64,000 bases of DNA from Saliphagus infecundisoli. GTDB taxonomy: Archaea > Halobacteriota > Halobacteria > Halobacteriales > Natrialbaceae. This document shows positions 42,918 to 53,199 of this stretch, piece after piece; position 1 is the first letter of the stretch, and each line of letters opens with the position of its first letter. A program made the translations under genes and the position numbers. The notes below the pieces were generated by a model that was not told the DNA's origin, made no database searches, and saw only the letters and a list, made by a program, of their open reading frames with translations. The stretch is taken from the NCBI RefSeq assembly GCF_020177375.1, contig NZ_JAIWHV010000021.1, forward strand, positions 1-64,000, in the 5' to 3' direction.

Positions 42918-44810
42918 ATGAGTGCTACCCGAATACGGCCGGTCGAACGTGCGTACGACTTACTCCCGTTGGGTGCTATCGAACCGCGCGGCTGGTTACG
43001 GCAGCAACTCGAGATTCAGGCCAACGGCCTCACTGGCCACCTCGACGAATGCTGGTCCGATATAGGCGATAGTCAGTGGCTCGGCGGCGAGCGTGGCGGC
43101 TGGGAACGGGGCCCCTACTACGTCGATGGCCTCCTCCCGCTCGCCCATCTCCTCAACGACGAGGCACTGATCAAGAAGTCCGAGATGTGGGTCGAGGCCT
43201 TCCTTGACAGCCAGGACGACGACGGCTGGATCGGACCCGCCGAGCAGGCCCGCGACCAGGGGTACGAGTACGACCCCTGGCCACGCTTCGTCGTCCTAAA
43301 GGTGCTCAGGCAATACTACGAGGTGAGTGGAGAGGAACGGATTCTCAACGCTATGCTGTCGTTCTGCGAGTATCTTTCAACGGCACTGGACGACAACCCC
43401 CTCGAGAGCTGGGGTCACTACCGCTGGGCTGATCTCGTCGTGAGCGTCCTGTGGCTGTCCGAGCGCACTGACGAGCCGTGGCTACTCAACCTGGCTAGGA
43501 CAGCCGCGGAACAGGGCTTTGAATGGGGCAACCACTTCGATGGCCTTCATGGGTTCCGCAGACCCCATACGACCAAACGCGACGAAACAGACCACGCCGC
43601 ACACGTCGTCAATAACGCGATGGGGATCAAGGCGCCCGGCGTCCGCTACCTGTTGACCGGCAAGACCGACGACCGGGTCGGCTCGGCGCAGGCTATCAAC
43701 GCGCTCGATAGGTACCATGGCCAGGCGACGGGCCTGTATTCGGGTGACGAGTTCTTCGGTGGCAAGCACCCCTCGCGCGGCACCGAACTGTGCGGCGTTG
43801 TCGAGTACATGTACTCTCTGGAAGTTCTCGCCTCTATCCATGGCAACGCCCGCTTCGGCGACCGCCTTGAACGCCTCGCCTTCAACGGCCTCCCAGCGAC
43901 GTTCACGCCCGACATGTGGACCCAGCAGTACGACCAGCAAGCGAACCAGGTGATCTGCAACGTCGCAGAGAAGGACTGGTTCAACGACCCGGAGGCCAAT
44001 GTCTTCGGACTGGCGCCGAACTTCGGCTGCTGTACCGCCAATATGCACCAGGGCTGGCCGAAATTCGCGTCTCACCTCTGGATGCGTGACGGCGATGAAC
44101 TCGCCACGATCGCCTTCGCACCGAACGCGGTGACGACAGACCTCGACGGCCAGCAAATTACGGTCAGTGAGGAAACCAACTATCCCTTCGGGGAGTCAGT
44201 CGTCTTCACCGTCGAGACGGATGAGCCAGCGACCTTCGCGCTTTCAATCCGGCTTCCGTGGTGGGTCGAGACCACCACAGTCACAACGCCCGATCACGGG
44301 ACCGAGACGATTGAGGCGACGGCCGATTATCATACTGTCGAGCGAAGGTGGACTGACGGCGACGCGGTTAAGGTGGCTTTCGAGACGCCGACACGCGTCG
44401 AGCGCCGCTACCACGGTGCGGTCACGATCCACCGTGGCCCGCTGACGTTCTCGTTCCCAATTGACGCCGAACGCAAGCAGATCGGCGGCAAGATTCCCCA
44501 CGCCGACTGGGAGTTCTATCCGACAGAGCCGTGGAACTACGGCCTCGAACTCAACCTCGACGACCCCGCGTCATCGGTGTCGGTCGCTTTCAACGAGCCT
44601 GGCAACGTCCCCTTCTCGCCCGAGAGCGCGCCGGTCACGGCAAGCGTCGACGGCCAGCTCGTCGCCGACTGGGGTATGGACTCCGACTACGCTTGGGCGG
44701 ACACCGTCCCTAGCGGCGTCGTCAGGGGGGGTGGAGACAGCGAGTCGCTGACGCTGATTCCCTACGGCTGTACGAATCTCCGCGTCACCGAGTTTCCTTG
44801 GGTCCAATAA
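42918..44810 (+). CDS. GH127 beta-L-arabinofuranosidase (DUF1680)
   Basis: The start is taken at ATG 42918 (MSATRIRPVERAYDLLPLGA), giving 630 aa. The frame is open further upstream into the dehydratase remnant, but those residues belong to that family. The alpha/alpha barrel carries TELCGVVEYMYSLE (Glu290, Cys292) and NFGCCTANMHQGWP (Cys371, Cys372). These match the Glu and zinc-bound cysteines of GH127, one of which is the nucleophile. No signal peptide, so it acts in the cytoplasm on imported arabino-oligosaccharides. The GH51 gene follows 55 bp later on the same strand. Confidence 0.88.
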   Translation: MSATRIRPVERAYDLLPLGAIEPRGWLRQQLEIQANGLTGHLDECWSDIGDSQWLGGERGGWERGPYYVDGLLPLAHLLNDEALIKKSEMWVEAFLDSQDDDGWIGPAEQARDQGYEYDPWPRFVVLKVLRQYYEVSGEERILNAMLSFCEYLSTALDDNPLESWGHYRWADLVVSVLWLSERTDEPWLLNLARTAAEQGFEWGNHFDGLHGFRRPHTTKRDETDHAAHVVNNAMGIKAPGVRYLLTGKTDDRVGSAQAINALDRYHGQATGLYSGDEFFGGKHPSRGTELCGVVEYMYSLEVLASIHGNARFGDRLERLAFNGLPATFTPDMWTQQYDQQANQVICNVAEKDWFNDPEANVFGLAPNFGCCTANMHQGWPKFASHLWMRDGDELATIAFAPNAVTTDLDGQQITVSEETNYPFGESVVFTVETDEPATFALSIRLPWWVETTTVTTPDHGTETIEATADYHTVERRWTDGDAVKVAFETPTRVERRYHGAVTIHRGPLTFSFPIDAERKQIGGKIPHADWEFYPTEPWNYGLELNLDDPASSVSVAFNEPGNVPFSPESAPVTASVDGQLVADWGMDSDYAWADTVPSGVVRGGGDSESLTLIPYGCTNLRVTEFPWVQ

Positions 44811-44865
44811 GCTGGCTCTCTTTATCGCCGGTACAATTAAGAGAAGGGTCGACAACAGTTAGCGC

Positions 44866-47019
44866 ATGAGTCGAGAAGAATCTACTGTCTCGATAGCCGT
44901 CGATACTGACGACGCGAGCGAGTGGTCCGTTTCACCGCTGCTGTTCGGCAAATTCCAGGAACACCTCGACAGCGCCATCTACCCGGGCGTCTACGAGGAC
45001 TACCTCCGGAACGGCTCCTTCGAGGTGTGGAACGCCTCCGGTGGGGGGCCCATGGCCGGCATCGTCTTCGATGATATTGCTGAGCACGACGGGATCGCCT
45101 ACCCCTGGCAGCCAACCGGTGATGGGGCGACGTATGAACAGGTGACCGGCGGGATCCACGGGCGCCACCGCGACGACGCGCTCGACGGCGGCCCGGAGGT
45201 TCCTGAGGAGTGCTACCCCGTACCCCAGGAAGTAACGGAGCCACGGTTCCAGCGGCTCTCGTTCGAGAATAGTGACGAGGGGGGCGTCTTCCAGCGCGTC
45301 GCGCTCCCTGACGAACGCGCCCGGATGTTCAACGTAACGGTGACCGTCCGCAGCGAGGGCATCGACGAGTGCACCGTCGCGCTAACCGCGCCCGACGGCG
45401 ATGCCCTAGTGTCAGCGATGGTCCCAGTGACGGGCTCGTGGGAGTGTGTGGAGGTTGAACTCGAACTCGACGCTGCGATCGACGAGCGCTACGCAGAGCC
45501 CCAGTACGGCACGTACGATCTGACGATCACGGCCGACGGACCGGGCCACCTGGACCTTGACTGGTCGACCCTGATCCCCGGAGACGCCGTTGAGGGAATC
45601 TACAACCCCGCGACGATCAACCTACTGCGGGACTTCGACGTGACGACGATCCGCTGGCCTGGTGGAAACTACGCTAGTCAAGTCCATTGGCGGGACACGA
45701 TCGGCCCCGTTGAGGAGCGGCCGGTTGTCCCGATCGTCAACTGGGGCGGCCTAGAACCCAACTATCTCGGGACTAACGAGTGGCTCCGCTTCTGCGAACT
45801 GGCTGATGTTGAACCCTATATCACAGTGCCGTTCTGGTCCGCAACGGGGCCAGAAGAGGCGGCTGACTGGGTTGAGTACATTAACGGCGACCCTGAAGAG
45901 AGCAAGCTGGGTGCGCTTCGAGCCGAACACGGTTATGAAGAGCCGTGGGATGTAACATACTGGGGCGTCGGAAACGAAGTTTGGGGCCACTGGCAGGTCG
46001 GAAATACCGATGCCGCGACCTATGCCGAAGGGTATGTCGAGTATCGCGACGCAATGCGAGAAGTTGATCCGGATATCGAAGTCGACGCGAGTGCAATTGA
46101 CCCCTGGTTCACCAGCGTCTACGATGGTGCCTCAGCGGACAGTCATGAGAGCGAACCACCAATCTGGAATGAGGTACTCTTCGAGAAGGCTGGTGATGCC
46201 ATTGAGGGGATTGACCTCCACCGTTACACTGCCGGGATTAAGGGTAACAACACGGAAGCGCGTGAGACCTGGTGTGAGGAACACAGCGAGGACCCCATCG
46301 GATACAACGAAATACTTGTTAACTTTCCACAGGTCTACGACCGTCTATTGTCGGACGTTGAGGATCTCGCCGTTGAGAACGGATCACCCAATTGCCGCCT
46401 AACGATCGGTGAGTGGAACCTCGGGCCAGCGGTCAACGAAGATTGGCCGGCTGCGCAGACGGGGACTATGGCTCATGCCGCCTACGCTGCGAAAACCTTC
46501 CAGACGTTCATCCGCCATGGAGAGTATGTCCAGATGGGGCACTGGACTGATTACACTCTATACCCCCACCCCGATCCGCACGGACCGGCGCCACCCCATC
46601 CCGGCGCGTATATCCAGCGTGAGATGGCCGAACCCCTTCTGGAGAGCGACGCCAAGTGGGCAGTCGCTGATACGAACGTCGAAAGTCCAGACCGCCCCTT
46701 CCTCCAAACCGGTAATTGGAGCCTGCCAGCTGATAATATAGCGCTCGTTGACGCCGTGACGATCGTCAGTGATGACGGCACCACTCACACGTTTGCGACC
46801 AATGGTTCGCTCTGCGAGACGTATGAAACGAGCGTTGAGTTCGACGACGGCGGCGGCAGCACTGAGGTTACGCTGTACCGTCCGGTCGACGACGATCCAT
46901 TCTTGGTTCAAGAGTCCCGGAATAAACCAGACGCCTTTGAGATCGAGACGTTTACCCTCGAGGATGGATATGTTGAGCTCCCGCCGGCATCGTTCATGAA
47001 GCTCACGCGGCAGATCTGA
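44866..47019 (+). CDS. GH51 alpha-L-arabinofuranosidase, copy 1
   Basis: The 717-aa cytoplasmic protein opens SVSPLLFGKFQEHLDSAIYP, the GH51 strand-1 motif. A carbohydrate-binding-like insert (about 130-240) precedes the barrel with TTIRWPGGNYASQVHW. The acid/base is in GVGNEVWGHWQ (Glu371) and the nucleophile in TIGEWNLGPA (Glu516). The C-terminal beta domain ends VELPPASFMKLTRQI. The family cleaves alpha-L-arabinofuranosyl side chains of arabinan and arabinoxylan. It lies downstream of GH127 and upstream of a second GH51, an arabinan-degrading set. Confidence 0.9.
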   Translation: MSREESTVSIAVDTDDASEWSVSPLLFGKFQEHLDSAIYPGVYEDYLRNGSFEVWNASGGGPMAGIVFDDIAEHDGIAYPWQPTGDGATYEQVTGGIHGRHRDDALDGGPEVPEECYPVPQEVTEPRFQRLSFENSDEGGVFQRVALPDERARMFNVTVTVRSEGIDECTVALTAPDGDALVSAMVPVTGSWECVEVELELDAAIDERYAEPQYGTYDLTITADGPGHLDLDWSTLIPGDAVEGIYNPATINLLRDFDVTTIRWPGGNYASQVHWRDTIGPVEERPVVPIVNWGGLEPNYLGTNEWLRFCELADVEPYITVPFWSATGPEEAADWVEYINGDPEESKLGALRAEHGYEEPWDVTYWGVGNEVWGHWQVGNTDAATYAEGYVEYRDAMREVDPDIEVDASAIDPWFTSVYDGASADSHESEPPIWNEVLFEKAGDAIEGIDLHRYTAGIKGNNTEARETWCEEHSEDPIGYNEILVNFPQVYDRLLSDVEDLAVENGSPNCRLTIGEWNLGPAVNEDWPAAQTGTMAHAAYAAKTFQTFIRHGEYVQMGHWTDYTLYPHPDPHGPAPPHPGAYIQREMAEPLLESDAKWAVADTNVESPDRPFLQTGNWSLPADNIALVDAVTIVSDDGTTHTFATNGSLCETYETSVEFDDGGGSTEVTLYRPVDDDPFLVQESRNKPDAFEIETFTLEDGYVELPPASFMKLTRQI

Positions 47020-47413
47020 GACTGATCTGAAACTTAGATAGCTGGATCGACGGGCTTCAAACGGCGAATTTTTCGTCTGTTGTCCCTACAGTCGAAATCC
47101 GGCAGAAAATACATAATTATACTATATTTCAATAGAAAAAGGGGAGAATCAGCCATAATGACACCAATCAGAATAGATATCAACCTAGATCAAATTTAGC
47201 TAAACGGTGTATTCCAAAAACTTCACATCAGAGGAATCCGTGATGTCCACGTGGGGTTCTCGAAGAGTATTTTCCACCTCCACCGGCGAACTCCGTTCAG
47301 TTCAATTTCAATCTATCAGTACCGGTTAAACATAGCTATTTATCGTACGACAATTAGATAATCGATAGGATTCCCAGGGAAACCTATTTCACGGTCGACT
47401 TTGATCGATAGAT
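47020..47413. promoter_or_regulatory. Promoter region of the second GH51 gene
   Basis: AT-rich gap of 394 bp without a gene. It contains ACATAATTATACTATATTTC near 47110, CTATTTATCGTACGACAATT near 47340, and AATCGATAGG at 47360-47369, shared with 35092-35101 upstream of the exported GH2 gene. GATCGATAGATATGG immediately precedes the start. An IclR site is plausible but unproven. Confidence 0.4.
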
Positions 47414-49549
47414 ATGGTCGATAGCGACCTGTTAGTTCACTCTGAGACCGACGACACGTCGATGGCGCATATCACCGTTGACGCAAACCAGCGAGCCGAT
47501 TTCCATGTAGAGCCAAAGCTCTATGGGAAGTTCTGTGAGCACCTCGGCAATAACATATACCAAGGGAAGGAAGCCCAGATATTGTTCAACCCGACATTCG
47601 GTGAGTGGCACTTCCGAGGTGTCGAACGCCGACCCAGTGGAGGCTTCGTCAGCGAGAGCGATCGCGAACGGATCGAAGAACGGGTCCGGGACCACGGCAG
47701 GCCCCTGGCGTATCCACCCGAGTCTGATCCCGACGCGCTGCTCGGGGCCTACGAGGACGCACTGGCTTTTGGCTGGCAGCCCGCAGGTGATGTACTGACC
47801 AGTCCTGACACTGGCCCGAACGGTAACCGTGCCCAGCGGCTCCAGGTTGACGAAACCGGTGCCGGTGTATTTCAGGAGACGCGACTCCCCTTACACCGGG
47901 TGAGCGAGTACGAGTTCAGGACACAGATCCGGGCCACAGCGTCCACTACTGCTCGCATCTCCATTCGAACCGACGAGACTCTCTGTGACGAGTCGATACT
48001 CGACATCGGTACGGAGTGGAAGACGGTGGAGGGGACGCTCGAAGTACCAGACGATGTCGATCCTGATGCCGTCTACGAGGTGTTGCTCACCGCCGATGAC
48101 ACGACCGACCTTGTCGTTGAGCGGCTGTTGTTGTATCCCGGTGACCACATTGACTATGCTGATCCCGAGGTCGTTGAGTACCTACAAGAGTCAGACCTGC
48201 CGCTGCTTCGATGGCCCGGCGGCAACTTCGTCTCTGGCTACGACTGGCGTGACGGGATCGGTCCTGTCGACGAGCGACCGGAGCGCATCAATCCGGCGTG
48301 GGACGGGCTCGAACCGAATCTCTTCGGTACCGCCGAGTTTGTCACGCTCTGTGGGCATGTCGGCTGTGAACCCTCTATCTGTGTTAACGCAGGGGACGGG
48401 ACCCCCGAAGAGGCCGCAAAGTGGGTTGAGTACTGCAACGGCTCGACGGATACAGAAATGGGCCAACTCCGCGCCGAACACGGTCACCCAGAGCCATTTG
48501 ATATTACCTACTGGGAGATCGGAAACGAGCTCTGGGGCAAATGGCAGGTCCACTGGACGACGCCAAAAGGTAACGCCGACCGTTACCGACAGTTCCGCGA
48601 GGCCATGCTTGAGGCCGATTCCGATATCTTGGTCACGGCCTGTGGCGTCGTGGCCAATGAGGAACGTCCCTGGAACCAGGTCTTATTGGACGAATGCAGT
48701 AAGGACGTCCGCGCTATCTCCTCACACCCGCTTGCCGGAGGGCAGGTCGACGAGGAGACCGATCCGGACGAGCTGTACCACGCGTTCATGGGCTACTCCG
48801 ACCAGCTCACGGACCAGTACGCAGACCTCAAAACGCAGATGCACGAGGCGGGTGTCGAAAATCCGAAACTCAACGTCACGGAACTCCAGCTGTTCGCCAG
48901 TTTCAACGCCGGTGCGGAGGGCGTCGGCCGCAAAGATGGCGGTAGCTCCAGTGACGAAGGCGCCTCGCTTACGCCAGAGACCATGCCGACGCCGACGACG
49001 ATCAGTGAGGCAATCTACGACGCCTGTATGCGCCACGACTTGATCCGGCTCGGTGAATTTACTGAACTCCTTACCCATTCAGCGACGGTTAATCACGGCG
49101 GCGGGCTGCAGAAAGAAGGCGAGCGTGTCTGGGCGGATCCGTGCCACTACGGGCGCTCGATCGGGACAGTGCAGGCAGGTGCGACTCCAGTCGCCGTTGA
49201 GCTTGAGTGCGACTCGATCACTACTGAGTCGACCTTCCGCGAGATCCAACCCGTTGACGTGCCCCTAGTTGACGCGATGGCAACCATCAACGGCGGGATT
49301 CTCAACGTTATCGTCGTGAATCGCACGAGTCAAGATGATCCAGTATCAGTTACCCTAGAGATAGATGGGTTTGAGCCTAAAAACGAGGCGACGCTCACCA
49401 CACTCGGAAGTGACGAACTGTACGACAAGAATACTCGCGAGGACCCGGAGAAGGTGACGCCGGACGTCGACACAATCACCGTCAGCGACGGTGCAGTATT
49501 CGACCTTCCCTCGTACTCGATGGCTCGCATCGACTTCGAGCAGGTGTAA
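47414..49549 (+). CDS. GH51 alpha-L-arabinofuranosidase, copy 2
   Basis: The 711-aa protein could also start at ATG 47462 (MAHITVDANQRADFHVEPKL), just before the conserved part. Signatures are EPKLYGKFCEHLGNNIYQG, PLLRWPGGNFVSGYDWRDG, acid/base in WEIGNELWGKWQ (Glu372) and nucleophile in NVTELQLFASF (Glu490). The N-terminal segment around HFRGVERRPSGGFVSESDRE is longer than usual. No signal peptide. It differs substantially from copy 1, so the two may act on different linkages. It sits alone between two intergenic regions and is convergent with the IclR gene. Confidence 0.9.
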   Translation: MVDSDLLVHSETDDTSMAHITVDANQRADFHVEPKLYGKFCEHLGNNIYQGKEAQILFNPTFGEWHFRGVERRPSGGFVSESDRERIEERVRDHGRPLAYPPESDPDALLGAYEDALAFGWQPAGDVLTSPDTGPNGNRAQRLQVDETGAGVFQETRLPLHRVSEYEFRTQIRATASTTARISIRTDETLCDESILDIGTEWKTVEGTLEVPDDVDPDAVYEVLLTADDTTDLVVERLLLYPGDHIDYADPEVVEYLQESDLPLLRWPGGNFVSGYDWRDGIGPVDERPERINPAWDGLEPNLFGTAEFVTLCGHVGCEPSICVNAGDGTPEEAAKWVEYCNGSTDTEMGQLRAEHGHPEPFDITYWEIGNELWGKWQVHWTTPKGNADRYRQFREAMLEADSDILVTACGVVANEERPWNQVLLDECSKDVRAISSHPLAGGQVDEETDPDELYHAFMGYSDQLTDQYADLKTQMHEAGVENPKLNVTELQLFASFNAGAEGVGRKDGGSSSDEGASLTPETMPTPTTISEAIYDACMRHDLIRLGEFTELLTHSATVNHGGGLQKEGERVWADPCHYGRSIGTVQAGATPVAVELECDSITTESTFREIQPVDVPLVDAMATINGGILNVIVVNRTSQDDPVSVTLEIDGFEPKNEATLTTLGSDELYDKNTREDPEKVTPDVDTITVSDGAVFDLPSYSMARIDFEQV

Positions 49550-49731
49550 CTCGCAACCCTAGGTTCACTCATTGTTCTACGCATTACTCACGAGGGACGA
49601 AATTTTATCGAGCAGTTTTCATACCTGCAACCTGATCTTAGATTCTAAGATGATGCATGTAATTCTTGCCGAACCAACGATTTATCATTGAGAACTTCAC
49701 ATTCATAGTCTAAGAAATAGCAGACCGTGTG

Positions 49732-50511
49732 TTAGTGGTGTTCAAGCCGAAGTTCGATATTTTCAACAGTGGCGTGAAGTAATTCCAAGATTTCTTCTTG
49801 ATTCTGTTCGATTCCTGCCTTCGGGCCTGAGACGCTGATAGAGCCCAATACGTTGTCCTCAAACACGATTGGCAGCCCAATTCCCTTGATATGACTGAAT
49901 TCCTCCTCATCGTTAATCGCATACCCTCGGTCGAGGACATCTTCGAGTTCCTCGCGGTAGATTCGCTTGTCAGTAATTGTCTTCTTAGTGATAGGCTCAA
50001 AGTTTGAATTCGACAATATCGAATCAAGATGATCCTCATTAACGTGTGCCAAGATAGCCTTCCCCAATTCTGAGCTGTGGATATCGACATCTCCTCCTGA
50101 GTAATTCCCTGTGCTGATTTCCCAGTCTGTCTTCGAAAAGTCCACCAAGAACACTTCGTCTCCTTCGAGAATTGCAAGATGTGACGTTAATCCATGTTCA
50201 CTCACCGTTGTGCGTAGTTTATTCGTCAAGCGATTAATTTCGGGCATAGACTCTTCGTACACGGCATGTCGCCGGCGCGCTTGGCCGCCATACCGGAGGA
50301 TTCTCAGACTTAGGTAGTAGCCATCTTCGTCCTGTTTGATTAAGCCAAGACTGCGAAACGTTTGCAGGTAATCGTGTGTAGTGCTTCTTGCAAGACCTAC
50401 CTCTTCAGCAATTGTACTTAGTTTCGATTGGCCGTTTTCATGTAGAAAATCGATAATATCGAACACTCTTTGAACAGTTTTAATTTTTCGATTTGGTTGA
50501 GATGTCATCAC
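49732..50511 (-). CDS. IclR-family transcriptional regulator, second copy
   Basis: The 259-aa protein has an N-terminal winged helix (VQRVFDIIDFLHENGQSKLS, then TIAEEVGLARSTTHDYLQTF) and an IclR effector domain (FLVDFSKTDWEISTG ... DVDIHSSELGKAILAHVNED ... KGIGLPIVFEDNVLGSISVS). It lies between the second GH51 gene and an IclR remnant and sugar dehydrogenase on the other strand. It probably regulates the arabinose/xylose genes. The start MMTSQPN could be either of two adjacent ATGs. Confidence 0.88.
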   Translation of the reverse strand: MMTSQPNRKIKTVQRVFDIIDFLHENGQSKLSTIAEEVGLARSTTHDYLQTFRSLGLIKQDEDGYYLSLRILRYGGQARRRHAVYEESMPEINRLTNKLRTTVSEHGLTSHLAILEGDEVFLVDFSKTDWEISTGNYSGGDVDIHSSELGKAILAHVNEDHLDSILSNSNFEPITKKTITDKRIYREELEDVLDRGYAINDEEEFSHIKGIGLPIVFEDNVLGSISVSGPKAGIEQNQEEILELLHATVENIELRLEHH

Positions 50512-50799
50512 ATATGGGCGTCACAAGTCCATACTTATAAATCACTCGGAACTGTTCCTGTCAATGGTGTATCTAAGAAGGAACGGTAGTTTACATCCTT
50601 GTTCTGTTTTCATTTCCCATCTAGCTCAGTGGCTGACTGAGAGTTCCATGCACCGGCGGGAAAGGATTACAATCATATGTTTGTAATCAGCATCCATAAG
50701 CGAGCAGTAATGAGATGAAAGTCTCTGATGCTCTTCATAGGAGATCGTTGATACTGCTGAGCAGTCGCTACGGAATCAAAGGGACTGCGTCGAATTTTA

Positions 50800-51163
50800 A
50801 GAAACACAATGGCTCTAACATGTTCCTCGCCGACTTCTCGAGGACCGACTGGGACATTAGCGCGGGGATTACTCCGACAGCGACGTCGACATCCGTAGTT
50901 CAGAACGTGAAAGGAGAACCTTGTAACACGTTATCAGGGATCAACTCAATTCGATATTGTCGAATAGAGAGTTCGAACCTTTCACTGAACATATCATCAC
51001 CGACAAGGAAACCTACAGAGAGGTAATCAAGACCGTTCAAGACCAGGGATACACGATCAACGATGAAGAGGAATCTATCAGTGTCTCAGGCCAGGCAGGG
51101 GTCAAAAAGGATTAGCACAGTCCTAGAACTGGTGCAGACTTCCATCGAAAATGTCGAATTATA
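50800..51163 (+). pseudogene. IclR regulator remnant
   Basis: Fragments related to the effector domain of the gene at 49732-50511 appear in shifting frames: MFLADFSRTDWDISAGIT (from 50820), a NSIRYCRIESSNLS-type shifted stretch, ITDKETYREVIKTVQDQGYT then INDEEESISVSGQAGVKKD, and LELVQTSIENVEL to about 51163. The DNA-binding half is missing. Orientation is opposite to the intact gene. It is a decayed paralogue next to the dehydrogenase that it may once have controlled. Confidence 0.65.
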
Positions 51164-51275
51164 ACGAGAACACCGCTGACTGACGGTCTCGTTTGTTCCA
51201 GCACGCAACCGTGAATCCCAGCGAGAGATCGCCGCCTCAACTAGCGCTTTATACTCTGCTCCAGAATAGCCGACC

Positions 51276-52322
51276 ATGTTGCAGAACTTGGCCCGCGACG
51301 AAATGGCGCGCCGCGACTGGGACTCCGGGATCAATACGACTGTCAGGTTTGCGCTCGTCGGGCTTGGCGGCTTCACGGAGGGCGTCGTACTCTCAGCGAT
51401 CCAAGAGACTGACTACTGTACAGCGACCGTCGGCATTACTGGAACGCCGGAGACAGGCGAACGCCTCGCCGACGAGTACAACCTGAAGCGCGTCCTCTCG
51501 TACGACGAGTTCCACGATGGTGAGGGGGTCGACGACTACGATGCAGTGTACGTCTGCACGCCGAACGCGCTCCACCTCGAGTACGCCGAGTCGGCAGCTG
51601 ACTTGGGCAAGCCCGTTCTCTGTGAGAAACCCCTCGAAGCGACGACGGAACGCGCGCGTCGACTCCGCGACGCGTGCAATGAAGCAGGTGTGACCCTGAT
51701 GACAGCCTACCGGATGCAACTCGAACCGGTGACCAGACGTCTCCGTGAATGGGTTCGCGACGGGGAACTTGGTGATATCGTCGCTGTCCGCGGGAGTCTC
51801 GACATCGACGTGCCGACCGATCAGTGGCGGTTCGACGAGACCCTCGCTGGCGGCGGAGCGATGATGGACATCGGTATCTACCCTCTTAACACGTCCCGGT
51901 TCGTCCTTGACGCGGAACCGACCACCGTGACGGCCCAAACGGCAAGTCCGCGCGAGATCGAGGTTGACGAGCACGTCGCCTTCCAGCTCTCGTTCCCCAA
52001 GGGTGTCACCGCCCACGGTCAGGCAAGTTTCGAGGCTCAACCGAAGACGGAGTTTCAGCTAGTTGGGACTGCCGCGACGGTGAGTTTCTCGCCGGCGTTC
52101 AGCGTTGCGCAGGACCGCACGGTGGAGATCCATAAAGACGGCCAGATGACTGAGTTAGAAACCAACTGGGGTCACGAAGTCATCGAGGAATTTGACTACT
52201 TCGCCCATTGCCTTGAGACGGGGACGAATCCTGCACCTGACGGGGATGAAGGCATTCGCGACCTCGAGATCGTCGACGCGATCTACAAGTCGGTGATGAT
52301 GGACGAGACCATTCCCCTCTAA
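51276..52322 (+). CDS. gfo6: Gfo/Idh/MocA oxidoreductase, D-xylose 1-dehydrogenase type
   Basis: The 348-aa protein has an N-terminal Rossmann fold (VRFALVGLGGFTEGVVLSAI), DAVYVCTPNALHLEYAESAA and the family EKP motif in GKPVLCEKPLEATTERAR. The C-terminal substrate domain has TAYRMQLEPVTRRLREW and LAGGGAMMDIGIYPLNTSRF. These blocks closely follow the haloarchaeal Gfo6/XacA enzymes, which oxidise D-xylose (and L-arabinose) with NADP as the first step of oxidative pentose degradation. It would receive pentoses released by the GH127 and GH51 enzymes. A sugar-acid dehydratase for the next step is only present as a pseudogene of a different type. Confidence 0.85.
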   Translation: MLQNLARDEMARRDWDSGINTTVRFALVGLGGFTEGVVLSAIQETDYCTATVGITGTPETGERLADEYNLKRVLSYDEFHDGEGVDDYDAVYVCTPNALHLEYAESAADLGKPVLCEKPLEATTERARRLRDACNEAGVTLMTAYRMQLEPVTRRLREWVRDGELGDIVAVRGSLDIDVPTDQWRFDETLAGGGAMMDIGIYPLNTSRFVLDAEPTTVTAQTASPREIEVDEHVAFQLSFPKGVTAHGQASFEAQPKTEFQLVGTAATVSFSPAFSVAQDRTVEIHKDGQMTELETNWGHEVIEEFDYFAHCLETGTNPAPDGDEGIRDLEIVDAIYKSVMMDETIPL

Positions 52323-52339
52323 ATTTCCGTACATCAAGG

Positions 52340-53155
52340 AGACAGCGCGCACGTTGATTCCATGGATGCTCTTGGGTAGGTGATTGTTGATGAGTCAGAG
52401 TGGGTTTCGAGGATGGTTTTGAGCGTCTCTCGCCCCGGTTTGCGGTAGATACGCTGGTGTAGGCTGAGATGAAGTGGTCACCGTCATCGCTGACCGCGCC
52501 TAACAGATTGATCGACGCTTGACCGCCCGAGACCGGCAGTCTCGGGCGGGAGTTCACCGGAAACCATGCTCGTTATTGCGTGGTCTTGATCACTTGCGTG
52601 TGCTGATCGATGACAACGATTCGACGGCCTGTTGCCTTCAGCGCCGGCCACTTTTTTTGAACTCCTCACGCCAGCGCTGTTGTTCAGCGGGATTTGCTTT
52701 GTAGTGACGCGGGCGGGCTGTCTGGTAAGACAGACCCGACCGCTTCATGACACGATACATGTGTACCAGCGAATATTGACGTCGAACGTCTCAGCGATGT
52801 ACTCACGGACGAGAGCTGGTGTCCATGTTGGTTGATCGTAGCCTGCCTCTGACGGCGACGCTGGCGGCGTCGCCGTCAGTTCTGTCCACTGGTCGTCAGT
52901 GAGACGAGTGGATTGGCTGGGACGAGGGAGGTCGCCGAGCGCGGTTGGTTCGCGCTCGGCGACGGTCTCGAGCCAATCGTACACTGTTTGTTCGGGGAAT
53001 CCAAGCAGCTGTTCGATCTCTGCCAGTGACTTTCCCTGTCGATACAGCAGAGCACTCGTGAGGCGTTTGATCGCTTTCGCATCCGTCTTCGTTCGCAGTT
53101 GCTGGCGCAACTGCTCCTCATCGACATCATCTAACTTCCCGCCCCATGTCGTCAT
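52340..53155 (-). pseudogene. IS630-type transposase, frameshifted
   Basis: The N-terminal part (53155 to 52745) is an HTH region: TKTDAKAIKRLTSALLYRQG, KSLAEIEQLLGFPEQTVYDW, ALVREYIAETFDVNIRWY. It then shifts frame into HMYRVMKRSGLSYQTARPRH and YKANPAEQQRWREEF. Further broken pieces include RRIVVIDQHTQVIKTTQ and INLLGAVSDDGDHFISA. These are the order of haloarchaeal IS630 transposases, but a frameshift near 52760 and later stops make it inactive. Confidence 0.75.
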
Positions 53156-53199
53156 GAGTCTCTCTATGCGCCCAAGAGATATGAACTAGTCAGCCGATC

